Below are positions 26,566 to 35,651 of a stretch of 64,000 bases of DNA, in pieces. Every line of letters begins with the position of its first letter. Positions within the stretch are counted from its first letter, which is position 1. The translations under genes were made by a program, and so were the position numbers. Source of the stretch: Desertibaculum subflavum. Its GTDB lineage: Bacteria > Pseudomonadota > Alphaproteobacteria > Ferrovibrionales > Ferrovibrionaceae. The stretch lies in NCBI GenBank assembly GCA_003576705.1, contig QOZS01000012.1, positions 53,440-117,439 of the forward strand. The letters run 5' to 3'. The notes beneath the pieces are model-generated. The model saw only the letters and a list, made by a program, of their open reading frames with translations, was not told the origin of the DNA and did not search any database.

Positions 26566-29466
26566 TCATGCCGGCACCGCTTCGCGATCCAGCACCTCGC
26601 GCAGCTTCGCGGCCATCTCCTGCACGCGATAGGGCTTGCTCAGCAGGTGCACGTCGCTGCCGAGCCGTCCGTGCTGCGCGATGGATTCGCGGGTATAGGC
26701 GGAACTGAACAGCACGCGGATATCGGGCCGCATCGCCTGCGCCCGCTCGGCCACTTCGCGGCCGGAGATGCCGCCCGGCATCACGACGTCGGTGAACAGA
26801 AGATCGAACTTCGTCTCGCCGGCGAGTATCTCCAGCGCCCGCTTGCCGTCCGCCGCCGTGACGACCGAATAGCCGAGGTCGCGAAGCTGGCTCTCGACGA
26901 AGTCGCGCAGCAGCCTCTCGTCCTCGACCAGCAGGATCGATTCGCCCCTGGACGGCGCCGGACCGTCCGCCTCGCCGGCCGACTCGGTGCCGCCTTCCGC
27001 GCCGATCGCCCGCGGCAGGTAGATCTTGACGCTGGTGCCGTGACCCAGCTCGCTGTAGATCGCGACGTGGCCGCCCGACTGGCGGACGAAGCCATAGACC
27101 ATGCTGAGGCCGAGCCCGGTCCCCTTGCCGACTTCCTTGGTGGTGAAGAACGGCTCGAACACCCGCTGCAGCGTCTCGGGCGTCATGCCGGTGCCGTTGT
27201 CGGACACCGCGATCATCACGAAGTCGCCGGCCTGCGCGTCCTGGTGCAGCGGCGCCGACTTCTCGTCGAAGCTGACATTGCGGGTCTCGATCACCAGCTG
27301 GCCGCCGCGCGGCATGGCATCACGCGCGTTGATGGCGAGGTTGAGGATCGCGGTCTCCAGCTGCGGCGCATCGACCATGACCTGCCAGGCATCGGCGGCG
27401 AGCGACAGGCGGATCTCGACATTCTCGCCGAGCGTGCGGTGCATCAGGCCGCCCATGCGCTCGATGAACGGCTTGACCGGCGTGCGCTTGGGCTGCAGCG
27501 ACTGGCGGCGGGCGAAGGCGAGCAGCCGGTTGGTCAGATCGGCCGAGCCCTCCGCCGCGCGCAGGATCATGTCGCAGATCGGCCGCAGCTTGGGATCCAT
27601 GTTCGGGCGTGCCAGCAGCACCTCGGCATTGCCGATGATCACCGTCAGCATGTTGTTGAAATCGTGCGCGATGCCGCCGGTCAGCTGGCCCACGGCCTCC
27701 ATCTTCTGCGCCTGGTGCAGCTGGTCCTCGATCGCCTTGCGGTCGGTGATGTCGTCCAGCACGTAGATGATGGCGCGGACGCTGCGGTCGCCGTCGTAGA
27801 GCGGCTCACCGGAGAATTTCAGCCGGCGCAGCGTGCCGTCCTTGCGCTTGCGCATGACTTCGATGTCGCGCTGACTCTCGCCGGCGCAGATGCGGGCGAA
27901 GTGCTCGTCGAACTCCGCCTGTCCGTCGGCCGGCACCAGCGGATACGGGCGACCGACCGTCTCCTCGGTGGTGTACCCGGACATGGCTTCCGCGGCGCGG
28001 TTCCAGACCAGCACCTTGCGGCTGGTGTCGAGCGCCACGATCGCCATGGGCGAGGCGTCGATGATGGCGGCAAACATCTCGCGCGCCTCGCGCAGCTGGT
28101 TCTCGGTCCGTTGGCGCGTGGTGATGTCGCTGATCGTGGCGACGACATAGGCGTTGCCGGCCAGGGCGACGGGATTGAGGCTGATCTCGACCGGGAAGAC
28201 CTCGCCGTTCTTGCGCACGGCCCGGATCTCCCGGCCCTGCGCACCCATTGCCCGCGCGCGCGGCCTCTCGGCGAAGGCCCTGATGTAGCCGCGATGGGCG
28301 GCGTGGCGGTCCTGCGGCATCAGGACCTCGATCGGCTTGCCCCGCAGATCGCCGCCACGATAGCCGAACATGCCTTCCAGCCGGGCGTTGACGCGCACGA
28401 TCGCGCCGGACATGTCGACCAGCACCAGGGCGTCGGCCGCCGCATCCAGGATGCGCCCCGCCTCGCTGAGGCTGGTCTGCAGCTTGAACAGCAGGAGGAC
28501 GATGGCGGCGATCGCCGCCAGCGCGCCGGCCCCGATCAGCGCGAGCTGCGCATACCAGTCGGCGAGCACCACCTCCTCGGCCATCGAGGCGACGATGAGC
28601 AGCGGGTAGCCCGGCACCGCGCGCGCGGCGAAATGGCGCGCTGTGCCGGTGATCGTGCTGGTGAACTCTACCGCCTCGCCCGGCGGGACGGCGAGCAGGC
28701 GGCGCAGATGGGCGGGATCGGCCCGCCTGCCGATATAGGTCGCGGCATCCGGATAGCGCGACAGGATGGTGCCGTCGGCGCGCAGCAGACCGATGGCCGA
28801 TCCGTCGCCATCGGTCAGGCCGCGGTACAGGGTGGTGAAGTATTCCGGGTCGAGCGCCACGTTCAGAACGCCGGCGAAGGAGCCGTCGGGCGCCTTCCAT
28901 CGGCGCCCGAAAATGACCAGCCATTCGCCCGTCGTCCGGCTCTGGACGATGTCGAAGACACGCAGGCCGGCATCGTTTGATTCCCGATGCGCGGTGAAAT
29001 GGTAGCGGTCGCCGAACCAGACATCCGCGGCCGGATGGCTGAGGCTGGATGCCAGCAGCTTGCCGTCCGGCCCGATCACGACCGCATATTTGATCTGCGG
29101 AATGCCGGCGATGCGGTCGCGCAGGAACACGTGCGTCGCGTGCTCGCCCGCCTCTGCGACGTCGCGCGCCGTGGCGACGCGGCGCTCGACGGCATCGAGC
29201 ACGAGGTCGGCCGTCTGCACGGCGCGCGCGGTCTGCTCCCCGAGCAAGGTGGCGATGGCATTCAGATGCCGGTCGGTGCGATCGACCGCGAGCAGGCGCA
29301 GATGGATCAGCACGGCGACGGCCGTGGCGAGGATGATCAGCCCGGCGCCGCCGCCCATCACCAGAATCCGAAGATTGGCCGGCAGGCGGACCGCCGGCTG
29401 TCGCTCGATACTGCGGAATGGCAGTGGCATGGCCGACCCGTCGAACACCCCGCCGCCGGCCACCAT
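26566..29466 (-). CDS. Hybrid sensor histidine kinase (Cache - PAS - PAS - HisKA - HATPase - REC)
   Basis: This 966-residue membrane kinase has a first transmembrane helix (about 30-53), a periplasmic double-Cache-like sensor (about 55-295) and a second helix (about 303-323). Two PAS domains follow ([31 protein letters not shown]). The HisKA H-box is [11 protein letters not shown] with H601; the ATPase N and G boxes are [11 protein letters not shown] and [10 protein letters not shown]-terminal receiver carries D893 in [11 protein letters not shown]. The ATG at 29466 is used; a second ATG at 29430 is possible. It likely passes phosphate to the downstream lone receiver. The upstream gap holds a striking 40-bp dyad. 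Confidence 0.9.
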   Translation of the reverse strand: MVAGGGVFDGSAMPLPFRSIERQPAVRLPANLRILVMGGGAGLIILATAVAVLIHLRLLAVDRTDRHLNAIATLLGEQTARAVQTADLVLDAVERRVATARDVAEAGEHATHVFLRDRIAGIPQIKYAVVIGPDGKLLASSLSHPAADVWFGDRYHFTAHRESNDAGLRVFDIVQSRTTGEWLVIFGRRWKAPDGSFAGVLNVALDPEYFTTLYRGLTDGDGSAIGLLRADGTILSRYPDAATYIGRRADPAHLRRLLAVPPGEAVEFTSTITGTARHFAARAVPGYPLLIVASMAEEVVLADWYAQLALIGAGALAAIAAIVLLLFKLQTSLSEAGRILDAAADALVLVDMSGAIVRVNARLEGMFGYRGGDLRGKPIEVLMPQDRHAAHRGYIRAFAERPRARAMGAQGREIRAVRKNGEVFPVEISLNPVALAGNAYVVATISDITTRQRTENQLREAREMFAAIIDASPMAIVALDTSRKVLVWNRAAEAMSGYTTEETVGRPYPLVPADGQAEFDEHFARICAGESQRDIEVMRKRKDGTLRRLKFSGEPLYDGDRSVRAIIYVLDDITDRKAIEDQLHQAQKMEAVGQLTGGIAHDFNNMLTVIIGNAEVLLARPNMDPKLRPICDMILRAAEGSADLTNRLLAFARRQSLQPKRTPVKPFIERMGGLMHRTLGENVEIRLSLAADAWQVMVDAPQLETAILNLAINARDAMPRGGQLVIETRNVSFDEKSAPLHQDAQAGDFVMIAVSDNGTGMTPETLQRVFEPFFTTKEVGKGTGLGLSMVYGFVRQSGGHVAIYSELGHGTSVKIYLPRAIGAEGGTESAGEADGPAPSRGESILLVEDERLLRDFVESQLRDLGYSVVTAADGKRALEILAGETKFDLLFTDVVMPGGISGREVAERAQAMRPDIRVLFSSAYTRESIAQHGRLGSDVHLLSKPYRVQEMAAKLREVLDREAVPA

Positions 29467-29523
29467 CCGGTTGCAGGCCGAGGCTATTTTCTCTCGGCGG
29501 AGCGTAGAATTACAATGTTAAAA

Positions 29524-29563
29524 TGATCTTGATGGGAAAATCGCGATCCGTTAATCAAGATCA
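29524..29563. promoter_or_regulatory. 40-bp interrupted dyad upstream of the hybrid kinase
   Basis: Perfect 10-base arms TGATCTTGAT (29524-29533) and ATCAAGATCA (29554-29563) flank a central 8-base palindrome ATCGCGAT (29540-29547) that shares exactly the same centre of symmetry. It lies 58 bases before the kinase ATG and about 250 bases before the divergent arsR. The design fits a binding site for one or two dimers, or a cruciform. The rest of the 346-base gap 29467-29812 holds no gene I can support. Confidence 0.6.
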
Positions 29564-29777
29564 AACACGGCGCGCTTCCAGACAACCGGATTCAAACGAT
29601 TGCGCCCGCCGATCCGGCCCGACGGCGCCGAAGTCGTGGGGAGCGGATGACCAGGCTTTGACTGCGCCGCCATTGCAGGAAGCCGGCCGCAGCCACGGCT
29701 GCCGGGCCGGTAAATCGGCCCCGACCTTGCTCCTTCCATTCTCATGACGGGGTTACGGGTCGCGATGGACAAGGGCA

Positions 29778-29812
29778 TTGACTGACATATAAGCGCTCTC
29801 TTATATATCAGC
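29778..29812 (+). promoter_or_regulatory. Promoter with overlapping ArsR-type operator; likely leaderless transcript
   Basis: TTGACT (29778-29783) and TTATAT (29801-29806) are 17 bases apart. An inverted repeat ATATAAG-N6-CTTATAT (29787-29806) lies between and over these elements, as expected for repression by the ArsR protein encoded next. The -10 element ends only 6 bases before the ATG at 29813, so the transcript probably starts at or next to the start codon. Confidence 0.65.
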
Positions 29813-30127
29813 ATGGTCGAGACAAGCGTGTTCCGGGCTCTGGCCGATCCGACCCGGCGGGCGATTTTCGAGCGGCTGACCGAGCGCGAGATGAGCGTCG
29901 GCCAGCTGAAGGCCGGGTTCGACGTGACGCAGCCGGCGATTTCGCAGCATCTCGCCGCGCTGAAGGACGCGCATCTCGTCAAGGAACGCCGCGCGGGCCG
30001 GTTCGCTTACTACCGGGTGGATCCGCAGGGTCTCGCGCCGATGCTGGCCTGGCTCGAGCGCTACCGGGCCTTCTGGCCGCCGCGGATCGACCGGCTGAAG
30101 GACGTGCTGAGGGAGATGGATCGATGA
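29813..30127 (+). CDS. ArsR-family regulator (SRPBCC-linked type)
   Basis: The 104-residue winged-helix protein begins MVETSVFRALADPTRRAIFERL and contains the recognition helix VTQPAISQHLAALKDAHLV and the wing ERRAGRFAYYRVDP. There are no metal-binding cysteines, so it is not an arsenic sensor of the classical type; this subgroup is commonly paired with SRPBCC (AHSA1-like) proteins. It has its own operator-containing promoter, probably autoregulated. The stop overlaps the following SRPBCC gene (ATGA). Confidence 0.88.
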   Translation: MVETSVFRALADPTRRAIFERLTEREMSVGQLKAGFDVTQPAISQHLAALKDAHLVKERRAGRFAYYRVDPQGLAPMLAWLERYRAFWPPRIDRLKDVLREMDR

Positions 30128-30573
30128 GCGCCAGCGACTTGCCCGGCACCCGCATCGTCGTGGAATGCGAGCTGGATGCCGCCCCCGAGAAGGTCTGGCG
30201 GGCGCTGACCGAGCCGGAACTGCTGGCCCGCTGGCTCGCCCCGAACGATTTCAGCGCCGAACCGGGCGCGCGCTTCCGCTTCCGCGGGCTGGAGGGCGCG
30301 ACGATCGACTGCGAGGTGCTGGAGGCCGAGCCGCCGCGCAAGCTCAGCTATCGCTGGCGGCACCGCGAGGATGACGGCATCGACAGCATCGTCAGCTTCG
30401 AGCTGACCGAGGCGGTGGCCGGCCGCACCCATCTGCGTCTGGTGCATGCGGGCTTCCCGCTCGATCTCGCCACGCCGCTGACTCGGATGGCGCAGGCCGG
30501 CGGCCGCGTGGTTTCGCTGGCGCTCGCGCTGGCCTGCCGCGACGTTCAGCTGCCGCGCCGGAGGGCCGCATGA
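30124..30573 (+). CDS. SRPBCC (AHSA1-like) domain protein
   Basis: The 149-residue protein has the START/Bet v1-like fold signature: [19 protein letters not shown], then [12 protein letters not shown] and GARFRFRG, and a C-terminal helix. Such proteins bind small hydrophobic ligands. It is translationally coupled to ArsR upstream and to ClpP downstream by ATGA overlaps, so the three form one operon. Ligand and function are unknown. Confidence 0.82.
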   Translation: MSASDLPGTRIVVECELDAAPEKVWRALTEPELLARWLAPNDFSAEPGARFRFRGLEGATIDCEVLEAEPPRKLSYRWRHREDDGIDSIVSFELTEAVAGRTHLRLVHAGFPLDLATPLTRMAQAGGRVVSLALALACRDVQLPRRRAA

Positions 30574-31163
30574 GCAACCTGATCCCCATGGTGGTCGAGC
30601 AGACGTTCCGCGGCGAGCGCTCGTTCGACATCTATTCGCGCCTGCTGCGCGAGCGCATCGTCTTCATCAACGGTCCGATCGACGACGGCGTGGCATCGGT
30701 GGTCTGCGCCCAGCTGCTGTTCCTCGAATCGGAGCATGCCGGCAAGGACATCTCGCTCTACGTCAATTCGCCGGGCGGCGTGGTGACGTCGGGCTTCGCC
30801 ATCTACGACACGATGCAGTACATCCGCAGCCCGGTGGCGACGCTCTGCATGGGTACCGCCTATTCGCTCGGCTCGTTCATCCTGATGGCCGGCGCCGCCG
30901 GCAAGCGCGCCGCGCTGCCGCATGCCTCGATCATGATCCACCAGCCCTCCGGCGGCTTCCAGGGGCAAGCCACCGATATCGAGCTGCACGCCAAGGAGAT
31001 GCTGCGCACCAAGCAGCGTCTGGTCGGGCTCTATGCCAAGCATTGCGGCCGCGATCTGGTCGAGGTGGAGCAGGCACTGGAGCGCGACCGCTTCATGACG
31101 CCGGAGGAAGCGAAGGCCTGGGGCCTGATCGACCGGATCTACGCGAAGCCAGAGGCGGCCTAG
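30570..31163 (+). CDS. ClpP-family serine protease, orphan copy
   Basis: The 197-residue protein is a full-length ClpP-like peptidase with catalytic residues S99 (in GTAYSLGS), H124 (in MIHQPSGG) and D173 (in ERDRFM). Oligomer and hydrophobic-pocket segments such as [19 protein letters not shown] are conserved. It differs from the usual copy in context: no clpX, clpA or trigger factor gene is near, and it is the third gene of an ArsR - SRPBCC operon. It would need an unfoldase encoded elsewhere. It may be a stress- or ligand-induced paralogue. Its end overlaps the convergent MFS gene by 4 bases. Confidence 0.88.
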   Translation: MSNLIPMVVEQTFRGERSFDIYSRLLRERIVFINGPIDDGVASVVCAQLLFLESEHAGKDISLYVNSPGGVVTSGFAIYDTMQYIRSPVATLCMGTAYSLGSFILMAGAAGKRAALPHASIMIHQPSGGFQGQATDIELHAKEMLRTKQRLVGLYAKHCGRDLVEVEQALERDRFMTPEEAKAWGLIDRIYAKPEAA

Positions 31164-32713
31164 GGGCCGGCCGGCGCCGGGCGGGGATTGCGCAGCAGCA
31201 GCATCACCAGCAGCGCCGCCGCCAGCACCACCGCGGCGCTGATCATCACGGCGGATTGCAGCGCGGCGACGAAGGCTTCGCGCGCGAGGGTCAGCAGGCC
31301 GGCGCCGAGATGGCCGGGCAGCCCGGCCGCGATCGTGTAGGCACCCCCGAGCGTGTCGCGCGCGGTCGCGAGCGCCGCCGGCGGCAGGCCCTCGCCCGCC
31401 GCCTCGGCCATTTGGGCGCGGTAGATTGCGGCGGCGATGCTGCCGAGCACGGCGATGCCGAGCGCGCCGCCGAGCTCCGCCGCGGTCTCCGACATTGCCG
31501 AGGCGGCGCCGGCGCGCTCCGGCGGCGCCGCGCCGACGACGAGATCGGTGGTGAGGGTGACGACCGGCGCGAGGCCGAGGGCGAAGACGACGGTGCCGCC
31601 GACCAGCACCACGAGATCGCCTTGCGGCCCGAGCGCGGCCAGAACCGCGAAGCCCGCGGCGGCGAAGCAGAGCCCGCCGACCAGCACGGTCGCGACGCGG
31701 AAGCGGCGGAGGATCATCGGCGCGAACATCGACCCGACGACGAAGCCGAGCGAGGACGGCACCGTCCACAGGCCCGCGACCAGCGGCGTCAGGCCGAGCA
31801 CCAGCTGCAGGTACTGCGCGACGAGCAGAAAGCAGCCGAAAGCGACGAACAGCGCGAGCAGGTTGGTGACCAGCGCCGCGCCGAAGGCGGGCGTGCGGAA
31901 CAGGCGGAGATCGATCAAGGGATCGGCCAGGCGGCGCTGGCGCCGCGCGAAGATGGCGGCCAGCGCGATGCCGGCGGCGGTGGCGAGCAGGGCCTCGCCG
32001 GTGAAGCCGTGCACGGCGACCTGCTTCACGCCCCAGATCACGGCGAGCACGGCCGCGAGCGACAGCGCGGCGCTGGCGAGATCCATGCGGCCGGCCTGCG
32101 GGTCGCGGTATTCCGGCAGCAGGAGCGGCGCGACGGCGAGCAGCAGCAGCATGATCGGCACCGCGACCAGGAACACCGAGCCCCACCAGAAATGCGCCAG
32201 CAGCACGCCGCCGACCAGCGGGCCGATGGCGCCGCCGACCGAATAGCTGGTGATCCAGACGCCGATGGCGAAGGTGCGCTCGCCCGGATCGTGGAACATG
32301 TTGCGGATCAGCGAGAGAGTCGACGGCGCCAGGGTCGCGCCGGCGACACCGAGGATGGCGCGGGCGGCGATCAGCATGGCCGGCGTGGTGGCGAAGGCGG
32401 CCAGCACCGAGGCGACGCCGAAGGCCGCCGCCCCGATCATCAGGAGCTTGCGGCGGCCAATACGGTCGCCGAGCGTCCCCATGGTGATCAGCAGGCCGGC
32501 GATCAGGAAGCCGTAGATGTCGACGATCCACAGCAGCTCGGCGCTGGTGGGCTTCAGGTCGGCGCTGAGATGCGGCACCGCCAGGTTCAGCACCGTGAGA
32601 TCCATGGAATAGAGCAGGCAGGGCAGCGCGATGACGCCGAGCCCGATCCATTCGCGCCGTCCGGCCAGAACAGACGCCGGGACGGCGCCGGCCGCTTCAT
32701 CGATGACCGTCAT
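31160..32713 (-). CDS. MFS transporter, DHA2 (14-helix) family
   Basis: The 517-residue membrane protein has about 14 transmembrane helices, motif A-like [14 protein letters not shown] after helix 2, and a motif C-like region ([20 protein letters not shown]), characteristic of DHA2 drug exporters. It exports unknown substrates by proton antiport. It follows the SRPBCC/BNR cluster on the same strand after a 55-base gap, so co-expression with that cluster is possible. GC-rich codon use matches its neighbours. Confidence 0.88.
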   Translation of the reverse strand: MTVIDEAAGAVPASVLAGRREWIGLGVIALPCLLYSMDLTVLNLAVPHLSADLKPTSAELLWIVDIYGFLIAGLLITMGTLGDRIGRRKLLMIGAAAFGVASVLAAFATTPAMLIAARAILGVAGATLAPSTLSLIRNMFHDPGERTFAIGVWITSYSVGGAIGPLVGGVLLAHFWWGSVFLVAVPIMLLLLAVAPLLLPEYRDPQAGRMDLASAALSLAAVLAVIWGVKQVAVHGFTGEALLATAAGIALAAIFARRQRRLADPLIDLRLFRTPAFGAALVTNLLALFVAFGCFLLVAQYLQLVLGLTPLVAGLWTVPSSLGFVVGSMFAPMILRRFRVATVLVGGLCFAAAGFAVLAALGPQGDLVVLVGGTVVFALGLAPVVTLTTDLVVGAAPPERAGAASAMSETAAELGGALGIAVLGSIAAAIYRAQMAEAAGEGLPPAALATARDTLGGAYTIAAGLPGHLGAGLLTLAREAFVAALQSAVMISAAVVLAAALLVMLLLRNPRPAPAGP

Positions 32714-32768
32714 GTGACCTCGGATAATCCACTCGCCGCTCTGCTACGGCGGCTTGATGACAGCTTGC

Positions 32769-33230
32769 CTATCGCGACAGCTCGACCTCGGCGAGATAGG
32801 CGGCCAGGCGGTCGAGCGTGTCGCCCCAGCCGCCCTGATGCGCCGCGCGGGCATCGAGCGCCTGGAACGGCGCCTGGTGCAGGTCGAGCCGCGTCTTGCC
32901 GCCCTGCTCGGTCAGGGTGATGGTGGCGACGGTGTCGAGCTTCGGCTTGCCATGCGCGGCCTCCCATTTGAAGGTGAAGACGAGCCGCTCGGGCGCGCGG
33001 ATCTCGCGGTATTCGCCGCCCATCCAGAAATCGAAGCCGGCATCCGCGTGCAGGCAAACCTTCCAGGCCCCGCCGACGCGGAAATCCATCTCGACCGATT
33101 TCACGGCGAAGCCCTGCGGGCCCCACCAGCGCGCCAGATGCGCGGGCTCGCTCCACAGCCTGAAGACGAGCGCGCGCGGCGCGTCGAAGACGCGCGTCAG
33201 GCTCAGCGCGCTCTGCTTCTCGGCATCCAT
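32769..33230 (-). CDS. SRPBCC (AHSA1-like) domain protein
   Basis: The 153-residue protein begins MDAEKQSALSLTRVFDAPRALVFRLWSEPAHLARWWGPQGF, the standard AHSA1 signature, and continues with VEMDFRVGGAW and APERLVFTFKWE. It resembles the other SRPBCC protein at 34630-35112 (shared RWWGPQGF/MWWGPQGF, VRVGGAWRM-like segments), so the two are probably old duplicates. It lies 9 bases after the BNR gene in the same operon. Confidence 0.83.
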   Translation of the reverse strand: MDAEKQSALSLTRVFDAPRALVFRLWSEPAHLARWWGPQGFAVKSVEMDFRVGGAWKVCLHADAGFDFWMGGEYREIRAPERLVFTFKWEAAHGKPKLDTVATITLTEQGGKTRLDLHQAPFQALDARAAHQGGWGDTLDRLAAYLAEVELSR

Positions 33231-33239
33231 CCGGCGACC

Positions 33240-34325
33240 TCAATATTCGGCGAAGCGCACCACGGCGACCGGCGGCAGCCGCATCTCCGGTGCCATCCAA
33301 GTATCGCCGCCATCCTCGGAAATCCAGAGGCCGCCCGACGTCGTGCCGAAGGCGAGCCGCTCGCCGGAGGCGTCGACCGACAGCGCGTGGCGGAGCGTCA
33401 GGTCGTAGGCGTGCTTCTGCGGCAGGCCCTTGGTGAGCACATCGAAGCTCTTGCCGCCGTCGCGGGTGCGCGCCACCACCACCTTGCCGTCGACGGGATA
33501 GCGCTTCTCGTCCTTGGTCGCCGGCACGAACCACGCCGTCTGCGGGTCATTCGGATGCGCGGCGACGACGAAGCCGAACTTGGCCGGGCGGATCGCCTTG
33601 ACCTCGCTCCAGGTGGCGCCGGCATCCTCGGAGCGGAACACGCCGTTGTGGTGCTGGCACCAGATCACGTTCGGCTGCGCGGCGCAGCGCGACAGGCAGT
33701 GCACGTCCTGGCTGATCGGATCGCCCGCCAGCTCCGGCGGCATGTACTCGGCATACATGCCCTGGTTGATCAGCGACCAGGTCCGGCCGGTATCGCCGCT
33801 GGCCCAGACGCCGCCGGTGGAGACGCCGAGGCGGAGATCGGCCGGGTTCTTCGGATCGACCAGCACCACGCTGATGCCGGGCTGGTCGCCGCCGGCGCCG
33901 CCCCACTTCGCGCGCTCCGGCGAACGCCACAGGCTTTCGATCAGGGTCCAGCTTGCCCCGCGATCGTCGGAGCGGAACAGGCCGCCCGGAATGGTGCCGG
34001 CCCAGAGCCGGCCCGGCACGCCGCCGGGCTCCAGCCCCCAGATCTTCACCAGGCTCCAGGGATGCGGATCGTCCTTCGCCTCGGCCGGCTTCTCGGGGAA
34101 GCTCGGCGCCGGCAGCTCGGCCCAGTCGCCGCCCTTGTCCCGGCGCCACAGCTTGGCGCCGAAATGCCCGAGATCGAGGGCGGCGTAGGCCGCGCCGTCG
34201 GCGTCGACCAGCACGGCCGAGATCGGGTCGCCGAGGAAACGCGTCTCTGCCACGTCCCAGCCCTTCCTGGTCCGTACCAGTTCGAACAGGCCCTTGCGCG
34301 TTCCGACGTGCAGCCGATCGGCCAT
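33240..34325 (-). CDS. BNR/sortilin-like beta-propeller protein
   Basis: The 361-residue protein consists of repeated Asp-box (BNR) motifs such as SDDRGASWT, SGDTGRTWS, SEDAGATWS, TRDGGKSF and SEDGGDTW, spaced around a beta-propeller. There is no signal peptide (MADRLHVGTRKGLFEL) and no evident sialidase catalytic residue set, so a cytoplasmic binding propeller is more likely than a glycosidase. The gene is adjacent to a MoaD/ThiS-like gene (14 bases), a pairing I recall from other bacteria but with no assigned function. Confidence 0.82.
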   Translation of the reverse strand: MADRLHVGTRKGLFELVRTRKGWDVAETRFLGDPISAVLVDADGAAYAALDLGHFGAKLWRRDKGGDWAELPAPSFPEKPAEAKDDPHPWSLVKIWGLEPGGVPGRLWAGTIPGGLFRSDDRGASWTLIESLWRSPERAKWGGAGGDQPGISVVLVDPKNPADLRLGVSTGGVWASGDTGRTWSLINQGMYAEYMPPELAGDPISQDVHCLSRCAAQPNVIWCQHHNGVFRSEDAGATWSEVKAIRPAKFGFVVAAHPNDPQTAWFVPATKDEKRYPVDGKVVVARTRDGGKSFDVLTKGLPQKHAYDLTLRHALSVDASGERLAFGTTSGGLWISEDGGDTWMAPEMRLPPVAVVRFAEY

Positions 34326-34339
34326 GTTTCCTCCGTTCG

Positions 34340-34609
34340 CTAGCCGCCGGACAGGGCCTGCAGGACGAAGATCTCGTCCCGGGGCTCGACCGGATCGGTG
34401 AGCCGCTGCCGATCGGCGAGCGGCTGGTCGTTGATGTAGATCGAGACATGCCGGCGCACCGCGCCCTGGTCGTCCAGCACATAGCCGCGGAGCGCCGGCG
34501 CGCGGGCGAAGACCTGGGCCAGCGCCTCGCTCACCGTGGCGCCTTCGACTTCCACCATCGGCGCGGCGAGGAAGCGCTCCAGCGCGCGGGTGAACGAGAC
34601 CTTCGGCAT
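34340..34609 (-). CDS. MoaD/ThiS-like beta-grasp protein
   Basis: The 89-residue ubiquitin-like protein has the beta-grasp pattern (VSFTRALERFL, VEGATVSEALAQVFARAP, HVSIYINDQPL, DEIFVLQALSGG) and ends exactly in the di-glycine required for adenylation and thiocarboxylate formation. The rest of a molybdopterin or thiamin pathway, and the E1-like enzyme, are absent here. Its neighbours are a BNR propeller (downstream) and an SRPBCC gene (upstream, 20 bases), so its partner is probably in this operon or elsewhere in the genome. Confidence 0.82.
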   Translation of the reverse strand: MPKVSFTRALERFLAAPMVEVEGATVSEALAQVFARAPALRGYVLDDQGAVRRHVSIYINDQPLADRQRLTDPVEPRDEIFVLQALSGG

Positions 34610-34629
34610 GGCGGATCAGGCGGCCTGCA

Positions 34630-35112
34630 TCAATCCCGCATTTGCCCCGATGCCAGATAGGCGGCGAGGCGCTCCATCGTGCTGGTCCAGCCCTTGCCGT
34701 GCAGCTCCCGCGCGGTCTCGGATTCGAGGTTGGTGTGATGCATCGTCAGGCGGGTCTTGCTGCCCTCCTCCGCGAAGGTCACCTCGACCAGCATGGGATG
34801 CTTCGGTTGCCCCGCCTCATCCTCCCAGGCGAAGGTGAAGACGAGCCGCGACGGTGGTGCGACTTCCTTGTAGATGCCGCTCTTCACGTGCCGCGTCCCT
34901 TCGGGCGAGCGCATGCCCATGCGCCAGGCGCCGCCGACGCGGACATCCATCTGGCAGGCCTCCAGCGTGAAGCCCTGCGGGCCCCACCACATCGCGGCAT
35001 GCAGCGGGTCGGTCCAGCATTTGAAGACCAGCGGCCGTGGCGCGTCGAACAGGCGGGTGAGGACGAGCTCGTGCGCCGTCGTCTCGGGGAGAAGCTCAGT
35101 GCTTGCGGCCAT
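34630..35112 (-). CDS. SRPBCC (AHSA1-like) domain protein
   Basis: The 160-residue protein carries LTRLFDAPRPLVFKCWTDPLHAAMWWGPQGF, MDVRVGGAWRMGMRSPEGTR and the C-terminal helix GWTSTMERLAAYLASG. Its start overlaps the end of the ArsR gene by 17 bases, indicating coupling with that regulator as in the facing operon at 29813. The ligand is unknown. Confidence 0.84.
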   Translation of the reverse strand: MAASTELLPETTAHELVLTRLFDAPRPLVFKCWTDPLHAAMWWGPQGFTLEACQMDVRVGGAWRMGMRSPEGTRHVKSGIYKEVAPPSRLVFTFAWEDEAGQPKHPMLVEVTFAEEGSKTRLTMHHTNLESETARELHGKGWTSTMERLAAYLASGQMRD

Positions 35113-35506
35113 TTTCCTTCCTCTTGCCTTTCGCGCGCCCCCTACCCCCTGTTCTCCCCTGCCCCTTCGGCGGCGCCTGCAGCTCGCGCAGGTAGTGGTC
35201 CAGCCGGTCCAGGCTCTGCTCCCAGAACCGGCGGTAGCGCTCGACCCAGTCGGCCACGTCCTTCAGCCGCGCCGCTTCCAGGCGGCAGGGCCGCCACTGC
35301 GCCTCGCGCCCGCGCGCGATCAGCCCGGCGCGTTCCAGCACCTTGAGATGCTTGGAGATCGCCGGCAGGCTCATATCGAAGGGCTCGGCCAGGTCGGTGA
35401 CCGTGGTCTCGCCCTGCGACAGGCGGGCCAGGATGGCGCGCCGGGTCGGATCGGCCAGCGCCTGAAACGTGGCCGAAAGCTGATCGCTGGTGACGGGTGC
35501 AGGCAT
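35096..35506 (-). CDS. ArsR-family regulator (SRPBCC-linked type)
   Basis: The 136-residue winged-helix protein has FQALADPTRRAILARLSQGETTVTDLAE, the recognition helix MSLPAISKHLKVLERAGLI, a wing REAQWRPCRLEA, and a basic C-terminal tail (RTGGRGRAKGKRKENG). It leads a minus-strand set: ArsR - SRPBCC - MoaD-like - BNR - SRPBCC. A promoter with an ArsR-like inverted repeat lies directly upstream. It is a paralogue of the regulator at 29813, not a copy. Confidence 0.88.
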   Translation of the reverse strand: MPAPVTSDQLSATFQALADPTRRAILARLSQGETTVTDLAEPFDMSLPAISKHLKVLERAGLIARGREAQWRPCRLEAARLKDVADWVERYRRFWEQSLDRLDHYLRELQAPPKGQGRTGGRGRAKGKRKENGRKH

Positions 35507-35530
35507 TTGTTGTTGTAACCGCCCTGGTAG

Positions 35531-35574
35531 ATAACTTCTCGGTTAAATAATAGACGCGGAGAGCGGGCTGTCAA
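35531..35574 (-). promoter_or_regulatory. Promoter and ArsR-like operator of the minus-strand SRPBCC/MoaD/BNR operon
   Basis: On the minus strand TTGACA (35574-35569) and TATTAT (35552-35547) are 16 bases apart. An inverted repeat with arms ATAAC/GTTAA around N6 (35531-35546) sits just after the -10 element, where a bound repressor would block transcription. The N6 spacing is the same as in the operator of the facing ArsR operon. Confidence 0.6.
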
Positions 35575-35651
35575 GCCGCGCCGCGCGCGACCGGTCGCAT
35601 GTCGTGACCGCGGACGCTATTGTCGAGCGGAAGCCGTGCCGGGAGGCTGCC

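Noticed and set aside
29523..29747. 74-codon plus-strand frame before arsR
   Set aside because: No ribosome-binding site or conserved features, and it overlaps the dyad; treated as noncoding.
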